Assembly (NCBI GenBank): GCA_051954955.1
Contig: JBQCHF010000102.1
Span: forward strand, 1 to 28,549
Length of the DNA stretch: 28,549 nt
Reading direction: 5' to 3'
Source: JBQCHF01 sp051954955
GTDB taxonomy: Bacteria; Actinomycetota; Actinomycetes; Motilibacterales; Motilibacteraceae
Position numbers and translations under genes: made by a program. This document shows, one piece after another, positions 13,787 through 20,833 of the stretch. The notes beneath the pieces were generated by a model. That model made no database searches and had not been told where the DNA came from. It saw only the letters and a list, made by a program, of their open reading frames with translations. Each line of letters starts with the position of its first letter. The stretch's first letter is position 1.

Positions 13787-15241
13787 ATGAGCGACGGCAC
13801 CGGGGGTGCCCCCTGGTGGTCCCGCGCGGGCGGCGACCCGTGGGCAGACCCCGAGCGGGACGCGCCGGGGAGCCCCGAGCAGGGGCCGCCGCCCGCCGCG
13901 CAGCAGCCGTGGGGTGCGCCCGCCGACCCCTCGATGCCTGCACCGGCGCCCACCAGCGCGTACCCGTGGGGCGCTCCCGCCTCGCCGCCGCCGGCTGGCG
14001 CGGGCTGGACCGCCGCCCCGCCGCCGATCGCCCCCGCCGGTCAGGTGCCGGACCTGCGCGGCGGTGCGCCGTGGCAGCCGCCGCAGGGCCCGCGCGACCC
14101 GTGGGCGGTGCCGCCCGGCGGGCTCGCCGCGCCGCGGCCGGCCCGAGGGCTGCCCGTGGCCCTGGTGCTCACCCTGGCCCTCGTGGTGGCGCTGCTCAGC
14201 GGCGGTGCCGGCGGCACCATCGGCTGGTTCGCCGCCCGTTCCGCCGACGGCGGCCTCAGCACCGGCGCCCCGCTGCCGGTGTCCGGCAGCGGTCCGGCAC
14301 GGCCCGCCGACTCGGTGGCCGGGGTGGCCCAGCGGCTGCTGCCCAGCGTCGTGTCGATCAGCGTCCAGGGGGACCAGGGCGCCGGTACCGGCTCCGGCTT
14401 CGTCATCCGGCAGGACGGCTACGTCCTCACCAACAACCACGTCGTGGCGCTCGCCGCCGACGGCGGCCGGTTGCGGGTCCAGTTCAACGACGGCAGCTCC
14501 GTGCCCGGCACCATCGTCGGCCGCGACCCCAGCTACGACCTCGCGGTGGTCAAGGTCGACCGCGACGGTCTGCCGCAGGTCGCCCTGGGCGACTCCGACG
14601 CCGTCAGCGTGGGCGACCCGGTGGTCGCGATCGGCTCCCCGCTGGGGCTGGCCGGCACCGTCACCTCGGGCATCGTCAGCGCCAAGGACCGGCCGGTCAC
14701 GGCCGGCGGTGAGGGCGGCAGCGAGGAGTCGTTCATCAACGCGATCCAGACCGACGCCGCGATCAATCCCGGCAACAGCGGCGGCCCGCTCGTCGATGCC
14801 ACCGGCAAGGTGATCGGGGTCAACTCGGCCATCGCCTCGCTGTCCAGCGGCCCCGGCCAGTCCGGCTCCATCGGGCTGGGGTTCGCCATCCCGATCAACC
14901 AGGCCAAGCGCACCGCCGAGCAGCTGATCAAGACCGGGAAGGCCACCTACCCGGTCATCGGCGCGCGGATCGACACCACCTACCAGGGGCAGGGCGCCAT
15001 GATCGTCCAGCGCAGCGCCCAGGTGCCCGACCCGCTCACGCCCGGCGGCCCGGCCGACGATGCCGGGCTGCAGCCCGGCGACGTCGTCACCGCGGTGGAC
15101 GGCAAGGCGGTCGGCGACAGCTCCGAGCTGATCGTGGCCATCCGGGCGCGCCAGCCCGGCGACGTCGTCACGCTCACCGTGCAGCGCGGCGGGCGGACGT
15201 TCGAGGTGAAGGTGACGCTGGGGGAGTCCTCGGGCGGCTGA
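13787..15241 (+). CDS. htrA: HtrA/DegP-like membrane serine protease with PDZ domain
   Basis: The 484-residue protein has a Pro/Gly/Trp-rich cytoplasmic N-terminus (1-118), one membrane helix (about 121-148), a trypsin-like protease domain (175-380) and a C-terminal PDZ domain (about 388-478). The catalytic triad is complete: His218 in TNNHVV, Asp251 in SYDLAVVKV and Ser331 in GNSGGPL. It degrades or refolds damaged extracytoplasmic proteins and, by analogy with M. tuberculosis and E. coli, may act in releasing SigE from its anti-sigma factor. The ATG has GAGGAGGAG 6 nt upstream. A 145-bp gap separates it from rseB, so an internal promoter is possible, though no clear one was seen; I saw no other gene in that gap. 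Confidence 0.94.
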   Translation: MSDGTGGAPWWSRAGGDPWADPERDAPGSPEQGPPPAAQQPWGAPADPSMPAPAPTSAYPWGAPASPPPAGAGWTAAPPPIAPAGQVPDLRGGAPWQPPQGPRDPWAVPPGGLAAPRPARGLPVALVLTLALVVALLSGGAGGTIGWFAARSADGGLSTGAPLPVSGSGPARPADSVAGVAQRLLPSVVSISVQGDQGAGTGSGFVIRQDGYVLTNNHVVALAADGGRLRVQFNDGSSVPGTIVGRDPSYDLAVVKVDRDGLPQVALGDSDAVSVGDPVVAIGSPLGLAGTVTSGIVSAKDRPVTAGGEGGSEESFINAIQTDAAINPGNSGGPLVDATGKVIGVNSAIASLSSGPGQSGSIGLGFAIPINQAKRTAEQLIKTGKATYPVIGARIDTTYQGQGAMIVQRSAQVPDPLTPGGPADDAGLQPGDVVTAVDGKAVGDSSELIVAIRARQPGDVVTLTVQRGGRTFEVKVTLGESSGG

Positions 15242-15273
15242 GCGTCCGGCCTCCCGGGGGGACCGCGGCGGCG

Positions 15274-15279
15274 TACCCT
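15274..15279 (+). promoter_or_regulatory. -10 box for tatB
   Basis: TACCCT fits TANNNT. A start site near 15286 would give a leader of about 87 nt that contains the 15-bp tandem repeats. Confidence 0.45.
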
Positions 15280-15289
15280 CGTCCCGGCG

Positions 15290-15334
15290 CATGTCGGAGC
15301 ACCGCATGTCGAAGCACCGCATGTCGGAGCACCC
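15290..15334 (+). repeat. Three 15-bp tandem repeats in the tatB leader
   Basis: CATGTCGGAGCACCG is present at 15290-15304, 15305-15319 (one change) and 15320-15334 (last base changed). Each unit contains an ATG in the same frame, which encodes Met-Ser-Glu/Lys-His-Arg/Pro. That frame differs from tatB. Confidence 0.9.
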
Positions 15335-15372
15335 AGCGTCGGTGCGCACAGCCAGAGCAGGCAGGAGCAGCG

Positions 15373-15798
15373 GTGTTCGGCATCCAGGGCCCCGAGTTCA
15401 TCTTCCTCGCGGTGCTCGCACTGGTGATCCTCGGGCCGGAGCGGCTGCCCAAGTACGCCGCCGAGGCCGGCCGGCTGGTGCGCCAGCTGCGCTCGATGGC
15501 CGACACGGCCAAGTCGCAGGTGGTCGCCGAGCTCGGCCCGGAGTTCCAGGACATCCGCATGTCCGACCTGGACCCGCGGACCTTCGTCACCCGCCAGCTG
15601 CTCGGCGAGGACGAGCCGGCGGCGCGGACGAACGGCAACGGGACGCGGGCGAACGGCAACGGGGCGACGCGTCCCGCGGTCGACGGCGTCAGCGCCTCCG
15701 CTGCCGGCGGCGCGGTCCGCTACGGCGTCGCGGACCGGGTCACCCCGCCCGACTTCGACCCGAGCACCCCGCCCCCGTTCGACGCCGACGCCACCTGA
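15373..15798 (+). CDS. tatB: Sec-independent (Tat) translocase protein TatB
   Basis: The 141-residue protein has the TatB layout: a short N-terminal membrane helix with an early Glu (MFGIQGPEFIFLAVLALVIL), the LGPERLP hinge at about 20-26, and an amphipathic helix (KYAAEAGRLVRQLRSMADTAKSQVVAEL). An unstructured tail rich in Asn-Gly and Pro follows. TatB receives twin-arginine precursors together with TatC, which is not in this window. The GTG start has AGGAG 5 nt upstream. It follows htrA, as in M. tuberculosis (Rv1223-Rv1224), closing the envelope-stress locus, and converges on mrp with a 51-bp gap that holds no palindromic element. Confidence 0.94.
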   Translation: MFGIQGPEFIFLAVLALVILGPERLPKYAAEAGRLVRQLRSMADTAKSQVVAELGPEFQDIRMSDLDPRTFVTRQLLGEDEPAARTNGNGTRANGNGATRPAVDGVSASAAGGAVRYGVADRVTPPDFDPSTPPPFDADAT

Positions 15799-15849
15799 CG
15801 GCGTCGGGAGCCCCAGTCGGTCCTGGAGGGGCGGCCTCGAGGCGGCGGT

Positions 15850-16986
15850 TCAGCGGCCGGCCGGGCTCAGCCCGAGCGAGCGGCCGGAGAGGCCCCGGGC
15901 GCGGGCGGACAGGGTCTGCGCCACGCCGCGCAGCACGGTGGCCGCGGGGGAGCCCGGGTCGGCCAGGACGACCGGCACGCCGCCGTCGCCGCCCTCGCGC
16001 AGGCGGGTGTCCAGCGGCACCTGGCCCAGCACCGGCACCGGGGCGCCCAGGGTGCGGCTCAGGCCCTCGGCCACCGCCTGGCCGCCGCCGGAGCCGAAGA
16101 CGTCGACCTTCTCCCCGCAGTGCGGGCACGGCAGCCAGGCCATGTTCTCGATGACGCCGACGACGTGCTGGTGGGTCTGCACGGCGATCGACCCGGCCCG
16201 CTCGGCCACCTCGGCGGCGGCCTGCTGCGGCGTGGTGACCACGAGGATCTCGGCGCTGGGCACCAGCTGGGCCACCGAGATGGCGATGTCGCCGGTGCCG
16301 GGGGGCAGGTCGAGCAGCAGGACGTCGAGGTCGCCCCAGTAGACGTCGGCGAGGAACTGCTGCAGGGCGCGGTGCAGCATCGGCCCGCGCCAGACCACCG
16401 GGGAGTTGCCGGCCACGAACATGCCGATGCTGATGACCTTCACCTCGTGCGCCACCGGCGGCAGGATCATCTGCTCCACCTGGGTGGGCCGGCCGGTGAC
16501 GCCGAGCATGCGCGGGATGGAGTGGCCGTAGACGTCGGCGTCGACCACGCCGACCTTCAGCCCCTGCGCGGCCATCGAGGCGGCGAGGTTGACGGTGACC
16601 GAGCTCTTGCCGACCCCGCCCTTGCCGGAGGCGATGGCGTAGACGCGGGTGAGCGAGCCGGGCTGGGCGAAGGGGATCTCGCGCTCGGCCTGACCGCCGC
16701 GCAGCTGCGACTGGAGGTTGCGCCGCTGCTCGTCGCTCATGACGTCCATGTCCACCGACACCCCGGTGACGCCGGGCAGCTTCCCGACGGCCGCGGTGAC
16801 GTCCTTGGTGATGGTGTCGCGCAGCGGGCAGCCGGCCACGGTGAGGTAGACCGCCACCCGCACCGCCCCGTCGTCGCCGACGACCACGTCCTTGACCATG
16901 CCGAGCTCGGTGATCGGGCGACGGATCTCGGGGTCGTTCACGGTCGCGAGCGCGGCGGTGACCTGCTCGACGGAGGGGGCTGCCAT
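15850..16986 (-). CDS. mrp: Mrp/NBP35 family Fe-S cluster carrier ATPase
   Basis: The 378-residue protein joins an N-terminal MIP18/DUF59 domain (1-80, with the conserved Cys53 in AGCPL) to a P-loop ATPase. The deviant Walker A is GKGGVGKS (121-128), followed by VDADVYGHSIPRMLG. A CPHC pair (Cys287 and Cys290) provides the bridging cluster ligands between two subunits. Proteins of this type assemble or carry [4Fe-4S] clusters to apo-proteins in the cytoplasm. The ATG at 16986 lies 7 nt after TAGCAT and has no Shine-Dalgarno. The gene matches Rv1229c in the syntenic segment and is divergent from a MarR gene. Confidence 0.95.
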   Translation of the reverse strand: MAAPSVEQVTAALATVNDPEIRRPITELGMVKDVVVGDDGAVRVAVYLTVAGCPLRDTITKDVTAAVGKLPGVTGVSVDMDVMSDEQRRNLQSQLRGGQAEREIPFAQPGSLTRVYAIASGKGGVGKSSVTVNLAASMAAQGLKVGVVDADVYGHSIPRMLGVTGRPTQVEQMILPPVAHEVKVISIGMFVAGNSPVVWRGPMLHRALQQFLADVYWGDLDVLLLDLPPGTGDIAISVAQLVPSAEILVVTTPQQAAAEVAERAGSIAVQTHQHVVGVIENMAWLPCPHCGEKVDVFGSGGGQAVAEGLSRTLGAPVPVLGQVPLDTRLREGGDGGVPVVLADPGSPAATVLRGVAQTLSARARGLSGRSLGLSPAGR

Positions 16987-17066
16987 GCGCTCGATGCTAC
17001 GGCGCGCGTCCCAGCGGGCTGCCGGCGGATATGTGAGAGAGCCCCGGTCCCCCTACCCTTGGCCGG
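16987..17066. promoter_or_regulatory. Back-to-back leaderless-type promoters for mrp and the MarR gene
   Basis: On the minus strand TAGCAT (16999-16994) precedes the mrp ATG by 7 nt. On the plus strand TACCCT (17054-17059) precedes the MarR ATG at 17067 by 7 nt. The 80-bp gap is the natural binding site for the MarR protein, but no convincing inverted repeat was found. Confidence 0.55.
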
Positions 17067-17588
17067 ATGGACGGCGCCCGCAGCACCCCCACCGACCCGG
17101 GCCGGCGCGGCCGCCGCCGGGACACCGGCCGGCGGCGGATCCCACGCGACGAGCTCGCCGTCTGGCGCGGCTGGCTGCGCGCGCACGCGCTGGTGGTCCG
17201 CCGGCTCGAGGCCGACCTGCTGCGCGAGCAGGAGCTCCCGCTGGCCTCCTACGACGTCCTGGTGCAGCTGGTCGAGGCGCCGGACCGCCGGCTGCGCATG
17301 ACCGAGCTGGCCGACGCCGTCCTGATCTCCCGCAGCGGCCTGACCCGGCTGGTCGACCGCCTGGAGAACGAGGGCCTGGTCCGCCGCGAGCCGTGCGTGG
17401 ACGACGCCCGGGGCCTGAACGCCGTGCTCACCGACGCCGGCTACGAGCGCCTGCGCCAGGCCAGCTCGACCCACCTGCGCGGCGTGGACGACTACGTCCT
17501 GAGCCGCCTGAGCACCGAGGAGCTCGGCCAGCTCGACGCCATCCTCGGCAAGCTCCTCGCCCCGCTGCCCCCCGACCCCCGTTCGTGA
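17067..17588 (+). CDS. MarR-family transcription regulator
   Basis: The 173-residue protein has the MarR winged helix: LASYDVLVQLVEAPDRRLRMTELADAVLISRSGLTRLVDRLENEGLVRRE (about 58-107, in segments) followed by the wing CVDDARGLNAVLTDAG and dimerisation helices. The first 25 residues are Arg-rich and probably disordered. The ATG lies 7 nt after TACCCT without a Shine-Dalgarno. No target is obvious: it is divergent from mrp and convergent with the ykoC gene. The stop codon TGA at 17586-17588 is inside the first repeat of element D. Confidence 0.9.
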   Translation: MDGARSTPTDPGRRGRRRDTGRRRIPRDELAVWRGWLRAHALVVRRLEADLLREQELPLASYDVLVQLVEAPDRRLRMTELADAVLISRSGLTRLVDRLENEGLVRREPCVDDARGLNAVLTDAGYERLRQASSTHLRGVDDYVLSRLSTEELGQLDAILGKLLAPLPPDPRS

Positions 17589-17673
17589 TCATGCAATCCC
17601 CGTGATCATGCAATCCCCGTGATCTCGGGCAAGATCACGCAGATTGCATGATCGTCCCCATTGCATGATCACG
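17584..17673. repeat. Convergent-junction palindromic element D (array form)
   Basis: This 90-bp element starts inside the MarR stop codon and ends 12 bp before the ykoC stop. Two direct copies of CGTGATCATGCAATCCC (17584-17600 and 17601-17617) are followed by the small palindrome CGTGATC...GATCACG (17618-17624/17633-17639), then two inverted copies of the ATTGCATGATC arm (17643-17653 and 17660-17670). The outermost arms, 17584-17597 and 17660-17673, are a perfect 14-bp inverted repeat. The sequence shares CGTGATC with the other elements but has an AT-richer arm. Confidence 0.85.
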
Positions 17674-17684
17674 TGAGGAGAGGG

Positions 17685-18479
17685 TCAGGACAGCAGCGGG
17701 CGCCAGGTGCCCAGGGCCACGCTGACGGCGACGGCCGTGGCGGCGACCAGCACGGTGGCGGCCAGCAGGGCCCAGTCGGCGCCGGCCATCCGCTGACGGC
17801 GGGCGCAGGTGCGCGGACCGCTGCCGAAGCCGCGGGCGTCCATCGCGGTGGCCATCCGGGTGGCCCGGCGCACCGCGCCCACCAGCAGGCCCAGCACCCG
17901 GCCACCGGCCAGCCGCAGCGCGGCGAGCGGCCGCCCGTCGGCGGCCACCCCGCGGGCCCGGCGGGCCCGGCCCAGCACCGCCCACTCCTCGCCGAGCAGC
18001 GGCACCAGCCGCAGGGCCGCGAGCGCGCCGTAGGCGAAGCGGGGGGAGACCTTGAGCTGCTGGACCAGGGCGTCGGCGAGGTCGAGCGGGTCGGTGGTCG
18101 CCACGGCCAGCAGTCCGGGCACGGCGATGGCCAGCAGCCGCAGCGCGGCCGCCCCGCCGGCCCCGAACCCACCAGTGGTGAGCGTGAGCGGGCCGAGGTC
18201 CAGCAGCACGTCGCCGCCCCGCGCCGAGAACAGCGCGTTGGCCAGCGCCACCGAGACCGCCGCGGCCAGCACCGGCCAGGCCCGGCGGGCCAGCGCGGCC
18301 GCCCCGAGCCCGGTCAGCGGGACCAGGGCGAGGGCGCACACCAGCAGCAGGGCGGGGGTGAGGGCGTCGACGGTCGGCACCAGCGCGAGCGTGACCACCA
18401 GGGCCGCGCCGATCTTGGCCAGCGGGTTGCGCCGGGCGAGCGGACCGGTGCCCAGCGCGGGGGCGACGAACGCGCTCAC
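17685..18479 (-). CDS. ykoC: ECF transporter transmembrane (T) component, YkoC-like
   Basis: The 264-residue membrane protein is the EcfT scaffold that links the substrate-binding protein to the ATPases. It has about five hydrophobic segments and the two C-terminal arginine motifs of the family, ARRARG (about residues 183-188) and AMDARGFG (about 222-229), which dock onto the ATPase grooves. The GTG at 18479 overlaps the stop of the ATPase gene (GTGA), giving tight coupling. It is the third gene of the riboswitch-controlled unit and is followed by element D. A thiamine-precursor substrate is inferred from the TPP riboswitch and the YkoE-type S component. Confidence 0.9.
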   Translation of the reverse strand: MSAFVAPALGTGPLARRNPLAKIGAALVVTLALVPTVDALTPALLLVCALALVPLTGLGAAALARRAWPVLAAAVSVALANALFSARGGDVLLDLGPLTLTTGGFGAGGAAALRLLAIAVPGLLAVATTDPLDLADALVQQLKVSPRFAYGALAALRLVPLLGEEWAVLGRARRARGVAADGRPLAALRLAGGRVLGLLVGAVRRATRMATAMDARGFGSGPRTCARRQRMAGADWALLAATVLVAATAVAVSVALGTWRPLLS

Positions 18480-19957
18480 ACCGCCACCTGATCCGTCGGC
18501 TGCAGCTGCAGGGTCCGGTGGGCCAGGGCGTCGACGAACGCCTGGTCGTGGGTGACCGCGAGCAGCGCGGTGCCGTCGTCGCGCAGCTGCGCGCACAGCG
18601 CCAGCAGCTCGCCCCAGGTGCCCGCGTCCTGCCCGAAGGTCGGCTCGTCCAGCACGACGACGTCGGGGCGCGCGGCCAGCGCGGTGGCCACCGACAGCCG
18701 ACGCTTCTCCCCGCCGGACAGGGTGAATGGGTTGGCCAGCGCCAGCCGGGCCAGGCCCAGGCGCTCGAGCAGCTCGTCCGCGCGGGCCGCCGCCTGCGGC
18801 GTCGGGTGCCGCTCGGGCCGGCCGCGCGGACCGACCAGCAGCTCGTCGCGCACGTGCGGGGTGAGGAACTGGTGCTCGGGGTCCTGGAAGACGGTGCCGA
18901 CCCGCCGGGCCAGGTCGCGGGCCCGCCAGCGGTGCAGCGGGCGTTCCGGGGCGTCGGCCAGCCGGGCCGCGCCGGCGTCCGGGCGCAGCAGCCCGGCCAG
19001 CAGCAGGGCGAGGGTGGTCTTGCCGGCGCCGTTGGGACCGGTGAGCGCGAGCGCCTCGCCGGCACGCAGCTCGACATCGGCGCAGTCGACGACGGGGCGG
19101 GCGCCGCCCCGGGAGACGGTGAGCCGCTCGCCGCGCAGCACCGCGGACCCGACCGGGCCGGGGGCGGGTGCGGAGGCGGCCAGGTGCGCGGCCGCGCCGG
19201 GGACCCACACGCCGGCGGCCAGCAGCTCCGCGCCGCGGACGGCGAACACCGACGCAGGCGGCCCGTCGGCCACCACGCCGCCGCCGGGCTCGAGCACCAC
19301 CACCCGGTCGACCAGCTCGAGCGCCTCCTCGAGCCGGTGCTCCACCAGCAGCAGGGTCGAGCCGGTGACGGACAGCCCGTCTCCTACCGCTTGTCGGACC
19401 AGCGCGGCGCCGTCGGGGTCGAGGTTGGCGGTGGGCTCGTCCAGCAGGAGCAGTCCCGGTGCCGCGGCGAGGGTCCCGGCCAGGGCGAGGCGCTGCTGCT
19501 CCCCGCCGGACAGCGCCGCGGTGGACCGGTTCCGCCCGTAGGGGAAGCCGACGAGCGCCAGCGCGGCATCGACCCGTGGCCAGATGAGCCCGGCCGGGAC
19601 GGCGCGGTTCTCCAGGCCGAAGGCGACGTCGTCGCCGGCGCGGGCCATCACCAGCGCCGCCTCCGGGTCCTGCAGCAGCAGCCCGCTGCGGGCCCGCGCC
19701 TCCCGCGCGGGCACGCCGTCGACGAGCACCTCGCCCTCATGCTCGGCCGCCGTCTCCGGGTCCAGCACCCCGGCGACGGCGGCCAGCAGCGTCGACTTGC
19801 CCGCTCCGGACGGCCCGAGCAGCAGCACCCGCTCGCCCGGCTCGACGACCAGATCGACCTCGCGCAGCGCCCAGGCCCGGCGCCCGGCGTGCCGCCAGCC
19901 GAAGCCGCGCAGCTCCAGCCGGGCCGGGCGCACGGCCGGCAGCGAGGGGACGTCCAC
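18476..19957 (-). CDS. ykoD: ECF transporter ATPase with two fused nucleotide-binding domains, YkoD-like
   Basis: The 493-residue protein contains two ABC ATPase domains in one chain. Domain 1 has Walker A GPSGAGKS (48-55), signature LSGGEQQR (149-156) and LLDEPTANLD. Domain 2 has Walker A GPNGAGKT (307-314), signature LSGGEKRR (about 412) and VLDEPTFGQD. The fused layout and length match Bacillus YkoD, in which separate EcfA and EcfA' are joined. It powers vitamin uptake with the T and S components. The GTG start lies 6 bp after the ykoE stop; GGGAGG is 11 nt upstream. Confidence 0.93.
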   Translation of the reverse strand: MDVPSLPAVRPARLELRGFGWRHAGRRAWALREVDLVVEPGERVLLLGPSGAGKSTLLAAVAGVLDPETAAEHEGEVLVDGVPAREARARSGLLLQDPEAALVMARAGDDVAFGLENRAVPAGLIWPRVDAALALVGFPYGRNRSTAALSGGEQQRLALAGTLAAAPGLLLLDEPTANLDPDGAALVRQAVGDGLSVTGSTLLLVEHRLEEALELVDRVVVLEPGGGVVADGPPASVFAVRGAELLAAGVWVPGAAAHLAASAPAPGPVGSAVLRGERLTVSRGGARPVVDCADVELRAGEALALTGPNGAGKTTLALLLAGLLRPDAGAARLADAPERPLHRWRARDLARRVGTVFQDPEHQFLTPHVRDELLVGPRGRPERHPTPQAAARADELLERLGLARLALANPFTLSGGEKRRLSVATALAARPDVVVLDEPTFGQDAGTWGELLALCAQLRDDGTALLAVTHDQAFVDALAHRTLQLQPTDQVAV

Positions 19958-19963
19958 CCTGGC

Positions 19964-20581
19964 TCAGACCTCCCGCTGCGCACGCCCGGAGGCCAGCGGC
20001 GCGAGCACGCCCGTGCTCGCCAGCGCCCGCACCAGCACCCAGGCCAGCGCGCCGGCGGTGACCGCGGCGGCGCCCACTGCCACCACGGTGTAGACGAGCT
20101 TGTTGGCCGTCGAGAACGTCGGGTAGTAGAAGATCAGGTCGAGCACGGCCATCGACAGGCCCGCCGCGGCGCCGGCCAGCACCGACGTCGGCAGCCCGAA
20201 GCGCCGGTAGCGGGTGGCCAGGAACACCAGCTCGGGTGCGAAGCCCTCGACCGCGCCGTACCAGATGACCGACAGTCCCCATGAGCTGCCGATCGCCGCG
20301 GCCACGAGCACCGCGACCATCTCGGTGAAGAACGCCGCCCCTGGCTTGCGGACCACCAGCGCACCGACGACGCCGGCAATCAGCCAGATCCCGCCCTGCA
20401 CGCTGGTCAGCTGCGGCACGACGCCCATCGCTGCGTTGAGCGGCGGGTAGACGCCGTTGTTCCAGATGGCCTGCAGCACCCCGAACGCGACCCCGAGCAC
20501 GGCCGCGACGACGACGTCGACGGTGCGCCAGGAGCTCCTGGCGGTGGGTGCCGAGCTGCGGACTGTCGTTCCTGCACTCAT
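19964..20581 (-). CDS. ykoE: ECF transporter substrate-binding (S) component, YkoE-like
   Basis: The 205-residue integral membrane protein has about six hydrophobic segments, including TVDVVVAAVLGVAFGVLQAIWNN, WLIAGVVGALVV and AGAAAGLSMAVLDLIFYY. Size and the NNGVYPPLNAAMG / AAIGSSWGLSVIWYGAVEGF motifs fit the YkoE family, which binds hydroxymethylpyrimidine or thiamine. The ATG at 20581 has a perfect AGGAGG 7 nt upstream; longer in-frame starts would lie inside the riboswitch leader. Expression should fall when thiamine pyrophosphate is plentiful, because a TPP riboswitch precedes it. Confidence 0.92.
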   Translation of the reverse strand: MSAGTTVRSSAPTARSSWRTVDVVVAAVLGVAFGVLQAIWNNGVYPPLNAAMGVVPQLTSVQGGIWLIAGVVGALVVRKPGAAFFTEMVAVLVAAAIGSSWGLSVIWYGAVEGFAPELVFLATRYRRFGLPTSVLAGAAAGLSMAVLDLIFYYPTFSTANKLVYTVVAVGAAAVTAGALAWVLVRALASTGVLAPLASGRAQREV

Positions 20582-20587
20582 GAAAAG

Positions 20588-20660
20588 ACCTCCTACGTGG
20601 AGCAGGAGGGGAGGAGGGTCCCGGGCACGTCGACGGCGCACCCGGCGGGTCTGGACCCGC
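20588..20660 (-). promoter_or_regulatory. Expression platform between TPP riboswitch and ykoE
   Basis: The ykoE Shine-Dalgarno AGGAGG (20594-20589) can pair with a CCTCCT at 20609-20604 (loop of 9 nt) or with a second CCTCCT at 20617-20612. A separate 7-bp hairpin, GCGGGTC/GACCCGC, lies at 20645-20660. There is no terminator-like hairpin with a T run, so translational control by Shine-Dalgarno sequestration is the likely output. Confidence 0.6.
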
Positions 20661-20689
20661 GGATGCGCCGCAGCGTGGTGGACCGAACC

Positions 20690-20772
20690 GACTCCCTGCG
20701 CTGGCATGACCCAGATCAGGTTCGAGGGTCTGCGGGCTGCCCCGCACTCTCAGCGCTGCTGCGCTCCCCTGT
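20690..20772 (-). ncRNA. TPP (THI-box) riboswitch
   Basis: Read on the minus strand, the segment contains the conserved TPP aptamer blocks in order: AGGGGAGC (around 20770), GCTGAGAG (about 20753-20746), ACCCTCGAACCTGATCTGG (about 20729-20711), GTCATGCCAGCGCAGGGAG (20710-20692). These form the pyrimidine-binding T-loop and the pyrophosphate-binding arm. P1 can close through CGAC near 20774 and GTCG near 20690. The spacing from the ykoE ATG is about 110 nt. Confidence 0.95.
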
Positions 20773-20792
20773 CGTTCTGCACTTGTGGGAGC

Positions 20793-20798
20793 AGCCTA
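20793..20798 (-). promoter_or_regulatory. -10 box for the ykoEDC unit
   Basis: TAGGCT on the minus strand places a start site near 20786, about 14 nt before the riboswitch core. Confidence 0.55.
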
Positions 20799-20810
20799 CG
20801 ACGCCGGGCG

Positions 20811-20829
20811 CGCGCCGTCTTCCGGCGCG
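20811..20829 (-). terminator. Hairpin terminator after the DUF1003 gene
   Basis: CGCGCCG and CGGCGCG form a 7-bp GC stem with a 5-nt loop, 5 bp after the DUF1003 stop and just before the ykoE promoter. No T run follows. Confidence 0.5.
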
Positions 20830-20833
20830 GGCC

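Noticed and set aside
13645..14712. Open frame starting right after the rseB stop
   Set aside because: Most of it overlaps htrA in another frame with Arg/Ala-rich shadow composition; the 145-bp gap itself gives no domain or Shine-Dalgarno.
15291..16154. Long frame beginning in the tatB leader repeats
   Set aside because: Beyond the repeats it runs through tatB and opposite mrp with low-complexity Arg/Pro sequence; only the short repeated start codons are of interest.
17584..17673. CRISPR-like array
   Set aside because: There are only two direct repeats without spacers, and the other copies are inverted, which indicates a palindromic element.
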